A stretch of DNA of 64,000 nt from Trichopria drosophilae (lineage: Eukaryota; Arthropoda; Insecta; Hymenoptera; Diapriidae). Numbering within the stretch: the stretch's first letter is position 1; each line of letters opens with the position of its first letter. The DNA lies in assembly GCA_030407085.1 (NCBI GenBank), contig CM059586.1, positions 91,943,501 to 92,007,500 of the forward strand. Reading direction: 5' to 3'. Made by a program: the position numbers and the translations under genes. Below the pieces are notes generated by a model. The model worked only from the letters and a program-made list of their open reading frames with translations, had not been told where the DNA came from and searched no databases. Positions 1 through 10,645 of this stretch are shown piece after piece.

Positions 1-1
1 T

Positions 2-136
2 GCTCCTGCAAACGTCTACCAACCGTACCATCCTCGTTCCGACGTGGTCTCCTTCCACTCACTCTTCTACGCTGCAACGTCGGCATCGCCGTGGCGGAAT
101 CCAAAAAAGCAGAAGAAACCTGTCGATAGGAAATAG
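2..136 (+). CDS. Possible 3'-terminal coding exon (partial, unrecognised)
   Basis: The frame starting at base 2 stays open for 44 codons from the window edge to a TAG at 134-136. The stretch is much richer in GC than the DNA after it, and codon third positions are mostly C or G (Tyr, His, Asp, Phe and Asn codons mainly end in C), as expected of coding DNA. The end is basic: WRNPKKQKKPVDRK. I recognise no family or domain. Against it, frame +3 is also open to about base 260 and one minus frame is open to about 232, so the region could be read otherwise, or be a GC-rich non-coding edge. The start or upstream splice site is outside the window. Confidence 0.35.
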   Translation, partial: APANVYQPYHPRSDVVSFHSLFYAATSASPWRNPKKQKKPVDRK

Positions 137-700
137 ATCTTCGCAAATTGGAAAAAAAACTCAGCCCATCTCCTCTCGGGAGATTGTCTTCCTCGGAGCG
201 ACTTCGCAGGTCGCCTTGTTCGTCGGCGCTAAATTCCTAATAGAAACCACTCAGCGACTATGAATTGCCTATCTGATTATTCTGAAATGTCGTTATTACC
301 ACTTATCGATTTAGATTGTTGGAATATAGAAAGATGGGAAATCGTCGAAAATTATACTCGTATGGAAATGGGCGCAAAATTGCATCCTGATGAACCATTT
401 TGCACAATTTCAATGTTCAATCGTTATTAAACGAAAGACCAATAGTAATTTTTCTTTAAAGTCGTTATTAGTAGATTAACCAGCAATAACCCTGCCGTAA
501 CCTTGGCAGAAAAAGTAATTCCATTCTAGGTGGGTGAGCATATTCGATCATTTTTTCGTGATGGCCTGAAACACCGATGAGTTTTTGAATGTTGGGATTT
601 TTGTCAGGTGTTCCTAGTTTTTATAATTGCTAGTCATTTAGATATGTATTAAGAAGTAGTATAAGTTAGGGGCCCAAACAATAAATAAAGAAGAGTGGTC
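137..700. other. Sequence after the possible exon, no gene seen
   Basis: The GC-rich character continues to about 235 and then drops to AT-rich DNA. It could be a 3' untranslated region if the exon at 2-136 is real. I see no clear polyadenylation site close to the stop and no repeat that recurs in the window. Confidence 0.3.
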
Positions 701-703
701 CGA

Positions 704-935
704 CACACGGAAAGAACGAGTTGGATAGGAAAACCAACTAATTTGTTGCCCAAACCAACTGGGTTACTGCTCTCAGATCTAGCTAATAAATTCGTTGGAA
801 GGATCAATGTAACAAATTTCTTAGACCTCCTATCCAATTAATTAGTTTCCCTACCAATTAATTGGTTCTCCCAACCAATAATTTTCAACCAATTCAGAAC
901 TGAATTTCTTACCCAACCAATACTATCGAAGCAAA
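704..935 (+). repeat. Miniature element of the TTGGTTG family, copy 1
   Basis: The left end reads CACACGGAAAGAAC and is followed by many TTGG and CCAA words in both orientations (ACCAACTAATT, CCAATTAATTAG, CCAACCAAT). The same architecture and wording recur at 25475, where the left end is CACAGAGAAAACG. I infer a non-autonomous inverted-repeat element. The right boundary is approximate because I could not find a clean matching terminal repeat. Confidence 0.45.
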
Positions 936-940
936 TAATC

Positions 941-1852
941 GATAGTAGCCATCAATTGAAATATTACTTCAACAGGTCGAAGAACTGACACATTATCCCA
1001 CAATCCGTTTTTTATTTTGTCAGTGTTCTGAGACTAGTAATGTTTTAACAACAAGAAATATTAAGTTGACTATTTTTAGAGTTGTTTGAATTCTTTGAAA
1101 TAACCGCGATTACTATTTTAATTGGTGAAAGCGGGACAGAGCTGTTACTATTTAACTAATTGAAATAGTTCATATATGGAATTAAAATAGTCGTTTCAAC
1201 CATTTCCTTTGGTTGTAGAATAACAAACCGAAAATTTCATGCTTCAGGCTTCATCCCAGCCTTTAAGTTTTTTGTCTTCTTACAAAATTAAAATTAACTA
1301 TCGCATCCAGGACAATGATGTTATTAGCCCTGTTAAAGACCACAAAATGATAGCCTGGTAAACCAGAAGAAATAAATGTCAGTCATTGTTTGTCAGTATT
1401 TTTACGTGTAATTAATCTTCTGTCCTAAATTCGAATAGATGTTTTGATCATTAGTATACGAAACGCATTTTCGCAATAGTTCCTTTTTTAATCGCTAGAG
1501 GGATGCTTTTTTCCTTTTAATATCAAACCCAATAGCTATCGAAACCGAAATTTTACATATGAAAAGATCATAAAGTAACGCGCTCGACGTAAGCTGAGAT
1601 CCTGGTTACGTCTGTTTATTTATTTATTTAATTTTATACTCAAATTATTATTTACATATGACCAATAAATATCAAGAATTTTCATTACATGTATTCTTAA
1701 ACAAATTACCCTTTAAAAATACACTAGAAATCATTGCAATGGAATTTCAATTACGGGTTCTTAAATCGAAAACTTTCGGTTTTTCGATAAACAAATAAGC
1801 ACTACTAACTATAATCTCGTGAAACTTAGAAATAAACAGTGTTGCCAAGTTG
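941..1852. other. AT-rich sequence, nothing recognised
   Basis: There is no reading frame of note, no repeat shared with the rest of the window and no RNA-like structure that I can see. A short TTTA run lies near 1615-1632. Confidence 0.4.
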
Positions 1853-2643
1853 CACTGAGAGAAATTTTTGTTTACAGTTAAAGTAATAGCTTCATAGCAA
1901 ACATAATAGAATTCAGATTTTGATCTTCAGGTTAAGGTAAGGTAACTTTCTCTTGAAGTTACCGAAATCTGCAATTCGGTTTAATTTGTTATGTTAATAG
2001 TTAATACAAGAATTTTTAATATTAATGTTGGGATCATTATGTGACATGTAATATATTTACGCGCTTACAGTTTCCCCGAAAGAGAGATAAACAAACATAC
2101 ACACTCGCAGTCATTCGATTTTCTGCGAATTTTTCGACGCATTGTTAACATGGGAAGTTCAAACGACAGAATTTAATATAAGATTTATTAACAGTTAACG
2201 ACCGATCATTGAATATTAATAAAGTTACCTGTCGTTTTTTACTTTACAGTTACTCTTATAACTTTACAATTAATGTAAAAGAATTGAAATTATCTTACAC
2301 GGAGAAAAATGACTCCGCTGGATTAGCTGATTCATATCAGCTAAAATTTTCGGCTGGAATTGCCGAAAATATATGCAATTTTAGCTGTTTTGATTCCGCT
2401 AATGTAGCCTTAACCCTACTCAATTCGCGCTTAGCTCTAAATTTCCGCTACATTAGCAGATTTGTTCCGTTAAATTTGCGGACTTTTTCAGTAAATTTAG
2501 CTGAAATTATCGGCTATCCCTAACGGAATTCCAACAGCTGTCCCTACAGGATAAAATTGGTAGAATCTGCGGATTTTTCGGTTGATTTTGCTGATTATTT
2601 TTCTCCGTGTACATTAACTGTTAGTAAATAATTTCTTTCAGTG
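1853..2643 (+). mobile_element. Inverted-repeat element CACTGAGAGAAAT, copy 1, interrupted by another element
   Basis: The left end CACTGAGAGAAAT and the right end, read on the other strand as CACTGAAAGAAAT, form terminal inverted repeats of about 30 bases that also share TGTTTACAGTTAA-like wording inside. The same element without an insertion lies at 21430-21897, and a 5' part lies from about 30015. Copy 1 is longer because a 312-bp miniature element sits in it at 2298-2609. No transposase frame is visible, so it is non-autonomous. Confidence 0.7.
2298..2609 (+). mobile_element. 312-bp miniature element CACGGAGAAAAAT, copy A (nested)
   Basis: Perfect terminal inverted repeats CACGGAGAAAAAT and ATTTTTCTCCGTG bound the element, and TA stands immediately outside both ends as a 2-bp target duplication. 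The inside is made of short GCTAAATTT, GCGGA and CCGAAAAT words and a small GCTGATTCATATCAGC hairpin. It has no coding capacity beyond a chance open frame kept in several copies. Near-identical copies lie at 3261-3572 (inverted) and 6803-7113. Confidence 0.85.
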
Positions 2644-3260
2644 TATATCCGGATGTGATAATTTAGGGATCGTAATCCGAATCTGGTTTGATTCGGAGAG
2701 AGAAACCCCTAGTTTTCCCTAGGAACTAAATTAAAAGAACTGTAAAATTTGTTATGTTTCGCTCGTGAATTTTACAAACCTCAATAGCAAAAAGTACAGA
2801 AGCACGAACGCTAAAACCCCGTTTATTTCTAAATTGAAAATATTTTGACAATTTTCGTAAATAAAAGTCTCTTAGCGCAGTAGATCTTAGTTGAATTTTG
2901 TCGGGAAAAATAATAGGGCCATTGGAAATATCATATACTGAGAAAATTTTCTGTCACAAACTGTGTGGTTTTAGCGGGATATACTCAGGTAAATGAAAAA
3001 GTCTTCTACATTTTCATGAAATAATTAAAATACCTGTATCAAGATTTCCTCGACAATATAGACATTTTTTTATGAAAATTGTTTCAGTGTTGGCTGTTAG
3101 AAAATCGTGGCAAGTCGAATTAGCCCGTTAAATTCTGTCTAGTTCTTCTATCAAAACGTAAAACACATCTTCACAAAATTTGGCTGCAATACACGCCTAA
3201 GAATTCATCAGTATGATGTCCAATATTTGTCTGATAGTCAGCAGCAGTAGAACAGTGGCA

Positions 3261-3572
3261 CACGGAGAAAAATAATCAGCAAAATCAGCCGAAAAATCCG
3301 CAGATTCCACCAATTTTATCCTATAGGGACAGCTGTTGGAATTCCGTTAGGGATAGCCGATAATTTCAGCTAAATTTACTGAAAAAGTCCGCAAATTTAA
3401 CGGAACAAATCTGCTAATGTAGCGGAAATTTAGAGCTAAGCGCTAATTGAGTAGGGTTAAGGCTACATTAGCGGAATCAAAACAGCTAAAATTGCAGATA
3501 TTTTCGGCAATTCCAGCCGAAAATTTTAGCTGATATGAATCATCTAATCCAGCGGAGCCATTTTTCTCCGTG
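3261..3572 (-). mobile_element. 312-bp miniature element CACGGAGAAAAAT, copy B (inverted)
   Basis: This is the reverse-complement copy of the element at 2298-2609, with the same length and the same terminal CACGGAGAAAAAT. CA lies directly outside both ends, again a 2-bp duplication but not TA. The interior matches copy A almost base for base, so the copies moved fairly recently. Confidence 0.85.
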
Positions 3573-5849
3573 CACGGTAAAAAGATTTCTGAATAAGAAT
3601 GATACATCAATGTACACGAATTACTTGTACGCTGTTTCATGCAAACTTCTGAGGTGAATCAATAAATAACATAAAAAGTAGTGTAGTTTATTTAATTAAA
3701 TGTAACCAATGGAATTTACTGTTTTTTGGAACAATTGAAATTTTGGAACAAATGTTCTTTTCTTATAATTTTTTGTTTCCGATTAAATGGATTGATATTA
3801 TACTAATTGAAACTATTTTACAACTTGTATCTCCTACTGTTATCCTCCTAATAGCAGGGTCAGTTGCTCTAGTTTTGCTAATAAATTATTCCTGCAATCA
3901 TTTATTTATTATTAATTTTTATTACTTTCGGTGCATAAATTGCTTAGTAGCGTCAAAAAATTGCATGCTTAATAAGATACGAATTCTGTTTGATTTATAT
4001 TTTTTACGAAAAATAATATCTTTGCAAATCGATTGACATTTTTAGAAATGAAAAGCTATGCTAGATCCGAAGTGGAACATTTCACCTTTACTAACTGACA
4101 TTTCTCAAATTTGATCTTAAAAAAATTAAGTGCAATATGGTAGCGTATTGATTCAATGAAAATGGTTCATTTATTTAATTTTAGTAATTTTCTTAAATAT
4201 GTTAATACTTAACCAGCAGTAATGAAAACTGTACCCATCGAGATTCGTTGAATATTATTTCTGGTGTAAGGGAAATTCTCAGGTGGGCTGCAATTTTAGT
4301 TTGCAATTGTCGCATTTTTTAGAGATTTACTACTTATTACTTAAAATAAATTTTTGTACTACAAACTAGCAGGTTCAGATAATTTGCAAATGGTCTCGGA
4401 AGTGAATCTTGTATAAGGTAAAAATATGAAAGTTTATTTAGCTTTTAGCATGTTAGCTCTAATTAAGTTTTGGAATTTGAAGTTTCGTATTCCTTGGTAT
4501 TCCGGTTTTTTTGGGTATGCTCTTTTAATTGGCATGTATTAAAATGTAAAACCCCTAAAATACATGTATATGTCCATAAATATAATAGAAATTTAAAATA
4601 CCATTTACAGAGTTTTTAATGTACTCTTTGGTTATACAGTAGTATTTTAAAATATTCGTTTAAAAAGCTGAACAGCATTTTCAGCTTTTTAATATATCCC
4701 AATAATGAATAATGTTGAATCAAATATTGAAGACGTCATTTTGTTTCCAGTGGTATTGTTTATAAACTTACGGGAAGCATGAACTGCAATGTTATCTTCA
4801 AACTTCGTTAATATATCAACGTTACGAAATGCACGTTGTTGTTTCTTTTATGCCACTTTAAGAATGATATGGCAATATGTCGTAAGCTAACCATTTCTGT
4901 TACTTAAAAATACATTAGTTATCTCAAGTGATAAACATTTACAAATAAACAAACGTAAATTTAAAGAATTCTTCTGAGAAATAAGTATTAATGAACTCTT
5001 AAATTTGGATTTATTAGTTTTTTACATACACGCGGAGAAAGAGACTGAAGTAAATCCACACACGAACTGCGATTTGGGAAGATTACAACAATTTCAAATT
5101 ATGAATAAGCTGAAGATAAGCGTTTGCAAATATTGGATGTACTTTTATTAAAACTAACAAAATTATTAAGTTTGAAACTTTAGATCATTTCAAGAAATAG
5201 TCGTCATAATTAATAAAAAAATTTTAGATTTTGAAAATTATTCCTATTTTATAATGTAACAGTCAATAATATAAAATGTACATTCCATTGTCGAAAAATT
5301 GCACATCTTAATTTCCAATACATCCTTGAAATACTTTGTGTACCTGTCATTTTTTTTTGTGTACTGAATAATTGCGTTTACTTCGCTTGTGTTCAACTAT
5401 CATAAATAATTTTAAATAATGATAAATTTAATTAACTTTTTGAACCATACATTTGTCAAGGGGTTTCAGGATTGTTTATTACCAATAGGAACTAAAATTT
5501 TCGAATTTAAAAATGGTAAAATCGAATAAGAGAAAAGTACTTTTAAATATTAAAATTGTACAACTTCATTTCGCTTTTTACTGTAAGTTCATCACATTAA
5601 ATTGATTTACAATTAATCAACGAAGGTAGACTACATTTTCCATCTTCGACATACTTCACCTACTATTTTGAAATTTTGAAAACTCTCAGTTACAATGTTT
5701 CGTGAGATTCCATTGAAAAATTAAAACATTTTGAAATATGCAAATACGTGATCCATTTACACGCTGAAATGTATAATGTAAAAATGTGAAATGTAACGGC
5801 ATGTATTTTTCTTTACGCGGAAACCAGCTGTACTTTGCGATTCAGGGGT
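3573..5849. other. AT-rich sequence without recognised genes
   Basis: I find no gene-like frame. The 97-codon frame at 3743-4036 is AT-driven and hydrophobic and gives no recognisable motif. Near 5028 there is a lone CACGCGGAGAAAG that resembles the left ends of the miniature elements, but no partner end was found. Confidence 0.4.
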
Positions 5850-6310
5850 TTTTAGGAAAGCTGTTTCCGGATCTGGACTCCGATTTTGAAAATTCAAAAT
5901 GGCGAATCCATTATGGCCAACCGATTTATAAAAGTGTATATTATCAAGATAAAACTGGTACCAGAGGGTTTTCTTTGACTTTGTTGAGCTGAAGCATGGT
6001 GAAATTGGGTACTAGGTGTTTTGACTTCAGACTTTGAACTTTCAAAGTGTCGATTTCAAAAGTTCGAATACGTGTAAGAAATTACATAAATCAGGATTTT
6101 GGTACCACGAAAAGTTAAAAAATGTTGAATTTTTCAAATCTGAGGTTAGTTTAGTGACAGTGTTTCAAAAAAAAAAACCCAATACCAGGTTGGCTAACGT
6201 TAAGATACGTTTCTACATTTCGGTTGACCATCTTGGATTGGCTATTTAAAATTTTCAAAATCTGATTGAGATTAGTAATCAACGTCCTCGAAAACCACAT
6301 TACTCCAACT
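5850..6310 (+). repeat. ATGGCG-type dispersed repeat, about two diverged units
   Basis: The sequence contains the recurring theme of this family: a run such as AAAATTCAAAATGGCGAATCC, then ATGGCC, and further on AATCTGA and GAGATTAGTAATCAACG. Similar units occur near 8040, 22740, 23260, 26740, 31400, 34100, 38650 and 61240. No terminal repeats are visible here. The two small open frames in this stretch are incidental. Confidence 0.45.
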
Positions 6311-6802
6311 TCCGTAGGGTTATATCCGTATGTTTCTGAAATAATAATTTTTTTATTTTAAAAGGGCCGTTTTTAGAATTTGTTCCTTATTTATCAAAAA
6401 GTACACTATGCTAAAAAGCTTAAAAAAACTTAGCAAATGAATTTTCATTCTGTAATATCCTGTGAACATAAAATTATGAAAACTACTTTCAGTTCCAAAA
6501 CATTAATTTAGAAATAGGTACGAACAGACAATGTCACTATGCCGGAGAGTGTTTTAACAAATTATTCTTTTTTATTAGTACATCTATTACGTTTAGTATA
6601 CATTCTTCGCAACTAAGTAGTTGTAGATTAAAAGTCGCCATACAAAACAGGGAATAACTGTACAAAAATCCACTTCATGCACATCCATGCGGTGGACGTT
6701 CAAATTAAAACCTCAAGAATCCAATGGCGACGAGTATAAATGGTATCAATAATGTGTACATACCTGTCGCCCCTGTACTTGATTGAATGGAGATCAAGAC
6801 AA

Positions 6803-7113
6803 CACGGAGAAAAATGACTCCGCTGGATTAGCTGATTCATATCAGCTAAAATTTTCGGCTGGAATTGCCAAAAATATCTTCAATTTTAGCTGTTTTGATT
6901 CCGCTAATGTAGCCTTAACCCTACTCAATTCGCGCTTAGCTCTAAATTTCCGCTACATTAGCAGATTTGTTCGGCTAAATTTGCGGACCTTTTCAGTAAA
7001 TTTAGCTGAAATTATCGGCTATCCCTACGAAATTCCAACAGCTGTCCCTATAGGATAAAATTGGTAGAATCTGCGGATTTTTCGGCTGATTTAGCCGGTT
7101 ATTTTTCTTCGTG
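6803..7113 (+). mobile_element. 312-bp miniature element CACGGAGAAAAAT, copy C
   Basis: The left end CACGGAGAAAAAT is intact and the right end has one change (TTCGTG for TCCGTG). AA stands outside both ends, a third different 2-bp flank after TA and CA in the other copies. The interior aligns along its whole length with copies A and B. Confidence 0.8.
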
Positions 7114-7199
7114 AAAGAGAATATAGATAATATTCTAAAATTATTTGTTGAGATTAGAATACCTAAAGTAATTCTGTGCAACATCCGGAAATCGTTTTG

Positions 7200-7400
7200 T
7201 AATGATAGCAATAATTATTTTTGTATCAAGGGCGTAAAATTGAGTTTTAAAAACTGGAAAAGCCGGCTCGAGGTTCATGAGGATGAAAATTCTACGCCTG
7301 AGATTCAATCATTGTTTTTTTATGCAGTGGTCGTAAAATGATCATTTTACACCTACTGCATCAAAATAGTATATTATTCGCCCGCGATGCGTACATTATT
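7200..7400 (+). repeat. GCGTAAAAT repeat, copy 1
   Basis: Blocks of the form GGGCGTAAAAT, TCTACGCCTGAGATTCAA and TTTTACACCTACTGCATC match, in reverse orientation, the stretch at 58994-59265. Around 7320-7370 there is a near-perfect palindrome with arms of about 22 bases, centred on AAAATGATCATTTT. I infer a decayed inverted-repeat element; its ends are not clear. Confidence 0.5.
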
Positions 7401-7539
7401 TTTTGTCACATCCGTACAAGAAAAGTCCAACTCACCTTTAGGGCGTGTGAAGTGGCCCAAAGCTGTCAAGCACTATCAATGATCTTCACATCTTGAAAGA
7501 TTGTTTTTCGATGAAAAACTGCCAATATATTGTAAGCGA

Positions 7540-7690
7540 GAGGAAAAAAACATATTCCCGCCCGCTGAATTACGTCACCGGAAAACATTTTGCCGCCTAG
7601 TGACGCCCATTTTAATCAGACCAAGCGGCAATTGGGCACATTCCGCCCTCTTTTCCGCGCGGAAAGATGGACTATTCTTGCTGGTGTAAC
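7540..7690. other. Small GC-rich patch
   Basis: This patch has many CpG dinucleotides within AT-rich DNA, and a TTACGTCACC word that resembles half of a CRE/ATF site. A 62-codon frame crosses it from a TTG codon and is not convincing. It does not recur in the window. Confidence 0.25.
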
Positions 7691-8039
7691 AAAAAAATAT
7701 TTTGTTGGTACACGTGTCCGTAAATTAAAAACAGCTGATACTTCAAAATATTCTTATTATGAATGTTCGATAACATATAAGAATTTTAAATTCAATTCAT
7801 ACATATGGAGCGCATATTTGGCTCATATTTAGCCTATTGAAAGTTTGTAAATGTCATGTTTGCATCTATACACAAGATTTTCATAATTGTGGCATTTTTT
7901 ACCGAATCAAATGTAAAATACCAAAACATTATTTATAAGGAAAAAACTGTAGGTTAGGTTAGTTAAACTCGACTGATTTAGATCGGTTCACCCTTTGAGT
8001 CACGGATTTTTCTTGCTGTCATTCATTTAAAAATTGTTA

Positions 8040-8215
8040 CTCATAGGATTTCGAAGTCGCCGATTACGATTCTGAGATTAGTTTCTCGGAATACAAGATT
8101 GTGGATCCAATATGGCAGAAAAACTTGTAAAGTATAACTGTATTTGGATTAAATTTGCTACTCTGGGTAGAGGTCGCTACAATGATTTCGAATAACACCT
8201 CGAATTCAGGAAAAA
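8040..8215 (+). repeat. ATGGCG-type dispersed repeat unit
   Basis: The unit shows TCGCCGATTACGATTCTGAG, then GGATCCAATATGGCAG, then GGTCGCTACAATGATTTCG. The order is the same as in the unit near 23270. It is diverged and has no visible ends. Confidence 0.45.
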
Positions 8216-9310
8216 TTGTAGGATAGGTTTCTTAAAAATGAATTTATTCGAAAAAACGTATTTTTAACTTTATTTGTTAATAATAAATTCTTAACAATAT
8301 AATGGTGAATAATATCGTTTTATTGATTATTAGAATCTATGTAAGAAACGAACAAAGATATAATAAAAATTGCTCTTATACTTTATTAGAAAAGTAACAA
8401 AACTAAGCAAACATTGATGGAACGATGTGTCCCCACTATTGTTTACATTTGATTGATTATTTTAAAATTGTTAATGGTAAATCTTGAAATTGTACAGAAT
8501 TAATAATATTCTATTAGTTTATATTCAAATCTGATATTATTTTATAAGTTTGCCGTAGCCGCCATCAATTGCATTTTACTTATAATTAATTATTAGTATC
8601 ACATTTTTTCTCAAAGTGCGCAGAATATGATAAGGAGGAGGAAAATAACAAGCTGTAACTTTCTTTCTCGTCTCTATTTTCCGTGGATGCCGACACAAAA
8701 TTGACATTAAACCAAAGTATTACATGTTGTTTAATCACACACTAACGCTACAGAACGACTGATAATCGAACTACAAAATACCGAAAAGCACATTTTGTAA
8801 AACTTTAAAATTAATATGCTAATTTGAAAATATCGACGAAAACTTACTATTGATGAATTTTTTGCAGATCATCTCATAATTATGCTTATCATTGCTAGTC
8901 AAGCTAATACGCACTGAGTTAGTGGTCGAGGAATTACTACTAAATAATAATACCTTCAAACTATGTCTCTCTGGTGATTAGTGAAAAACTTATAAGCGTT
9001 GTTACTTTCCTCCTGGGTCTCCCCTGTGGCTATTTGATACATGTTAGACATTAGAAATCTTGGAACATAATGTTTTCTTCACTTTTGGCGTTCAATCAAG
9101 TATTCTTAAAATTTTACTCGTAGTTTATGTTTGATGTGAAATCGATGTCATTCTGCAAATAAAAAGATCTGATTGAGAATGAATTAGAATATATCGCACT
9201 TTTGTATGATGGTGCTCCTAGTAAGTTAGCACACATAATAGACATGGTTGTTGATAAAAGTGAGCACATCACTGAAATACAGTCTGTAAATTAGTAGCTA
9301 TATACTAACT
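8216..9310. other. AT-rich sequence, nothing recognised
   Basis: I see no gene, structured RNA or window-internal repeat here. Confidence 0.4.
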
Positions 9311-10350
9311 AGGTTATAAAATATGCAGTCCTTCCGCGGTGATTTAGCTCCTAATTGCTCCTGTATTAAAAAAAAACGATTAATGGATTATTCCAAACGT
9401 TCATTGAGAGAGGCAATATCAAACCGAAATCGAAATGAGTCCAGCTGGAAAACATACATAAACTTGTTTCTGTTACTGTTAAAAACACGGTCTATTCGTC
9501 TTGAAAGGAAGCAAGAAACAGCGTGTCTTTTCACACCAACAAATGCATTAACCATGATAGGTGTATACAATTTGTATAGTTCTCGCCCCGGATAAACGCA
9601 CGTTATACGCGTACGCAACATAAAAGAAATCTCACCACAAGATTAGCAACGTCGTTTCCGAAGCATGCCATTTGAACACACATGGAAAGGCGTGAACCCG
9701 TAATTGTCCCTTCCTATACCCACCTCCCTTACCACCCCATCACTCTTGAAGTTTGAGTCCGTCCTTCTTTCTCTCTCGTCCGTCCCATTGCGGTCTCACG
9801 CGGGACAATTCCAAGACAGTCCGTATCTTCTTTCAATCCATTGAGGAGCGTTTACGAACCGACGATGGGTTCCTAATTGGGTGGGCCCCATGCTGTCCCA
9901 TTATACGGGGTGTCAAAATACTTTTTTCTCCTTCACGCTCGGCGAGTATCCCGGGCGCGAGCCACCCCGAGGACAAAGAATCTTGCTACTTGTATCTCAA
10001 AGCAGCCGACCGAAAATAAGCAATCTACAATGGAATATAGCTCGTTGTGTCGACACTCGACAAAACCGACGGCGGTTCCGAGTGCACTGGCGATCTCTAG
10101 GCGCGATGAAACGCAACGGCACTCAAAAATGTATTCTTATATAGGATTTAAGGGGATCACGCGAGCGAACAAGAAACGTATTTTACAGTATTGTCCAAAG
10201 ATATTTTCGGTCGGTGTTTCTCTTGGTCCAAGTCCACTCGAGTTGTCACGATTACGAGTCTGATGTTAGGCGACGAGATGACAAATCCCATCCGAACGAA
10301 AAGATACCACCCAGAGCTGAGGTCAGCAAATAAAATGTAAACCTTACACA
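9311..10350. other. GC-rich, apparently single-copy island
   Basis: About 1 kb is clearly richer in GC and CpG than its surroundings, with a pyrimidine-rich tract near 9710-9790 (CCCTTCCT, CACCTCCCTTACC, CTTTCTCTCTCG). Several overlapping open frames exist; the longest runs 9877-10263 from a GTG codon, and inside it an ATG at 10030 in the context ACAATGG opens 77 codons. No product or domain is recognisable, and frames in other phases are equally open. A TTATATAGG word near 10138 could be a weak TATA element. Promoter, enhancer or first exon are all possible, and I cannot choose between them. Confidence 0.3.
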
Positions 10351-10645
10351 ACTCAACTATTACCACTGATTTTGGGGTTTCACTTGTTCGGCTTCGATTT
10401 CGAATAAAGCATTCTAATTTTGATCAATGTTTGGTGGATTATATCTATTTTTAATATTTGCTTATAAGTTCAATGTAACCTTCAAAAACCTTCTGAAAAC
10501 CTAGTAACCACCAACGATCAGATAATCAGCTGTAACAATTATTTACACTATCGAGTGACAAGTAAATAATGTCCGTGCATCGGAACAATAGGAAATGGTG
10601 ACCTGAACATCCAATACATTTGATTCTTTTTTTTATACAATTGGT

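Noticed and set aside
9877..10263. 128-codon plus-strand frame
   Set aside because: It starts at GTG, overlaps other equally open frames in a GC-rich island and shows no domain. Kept only as part of the island.
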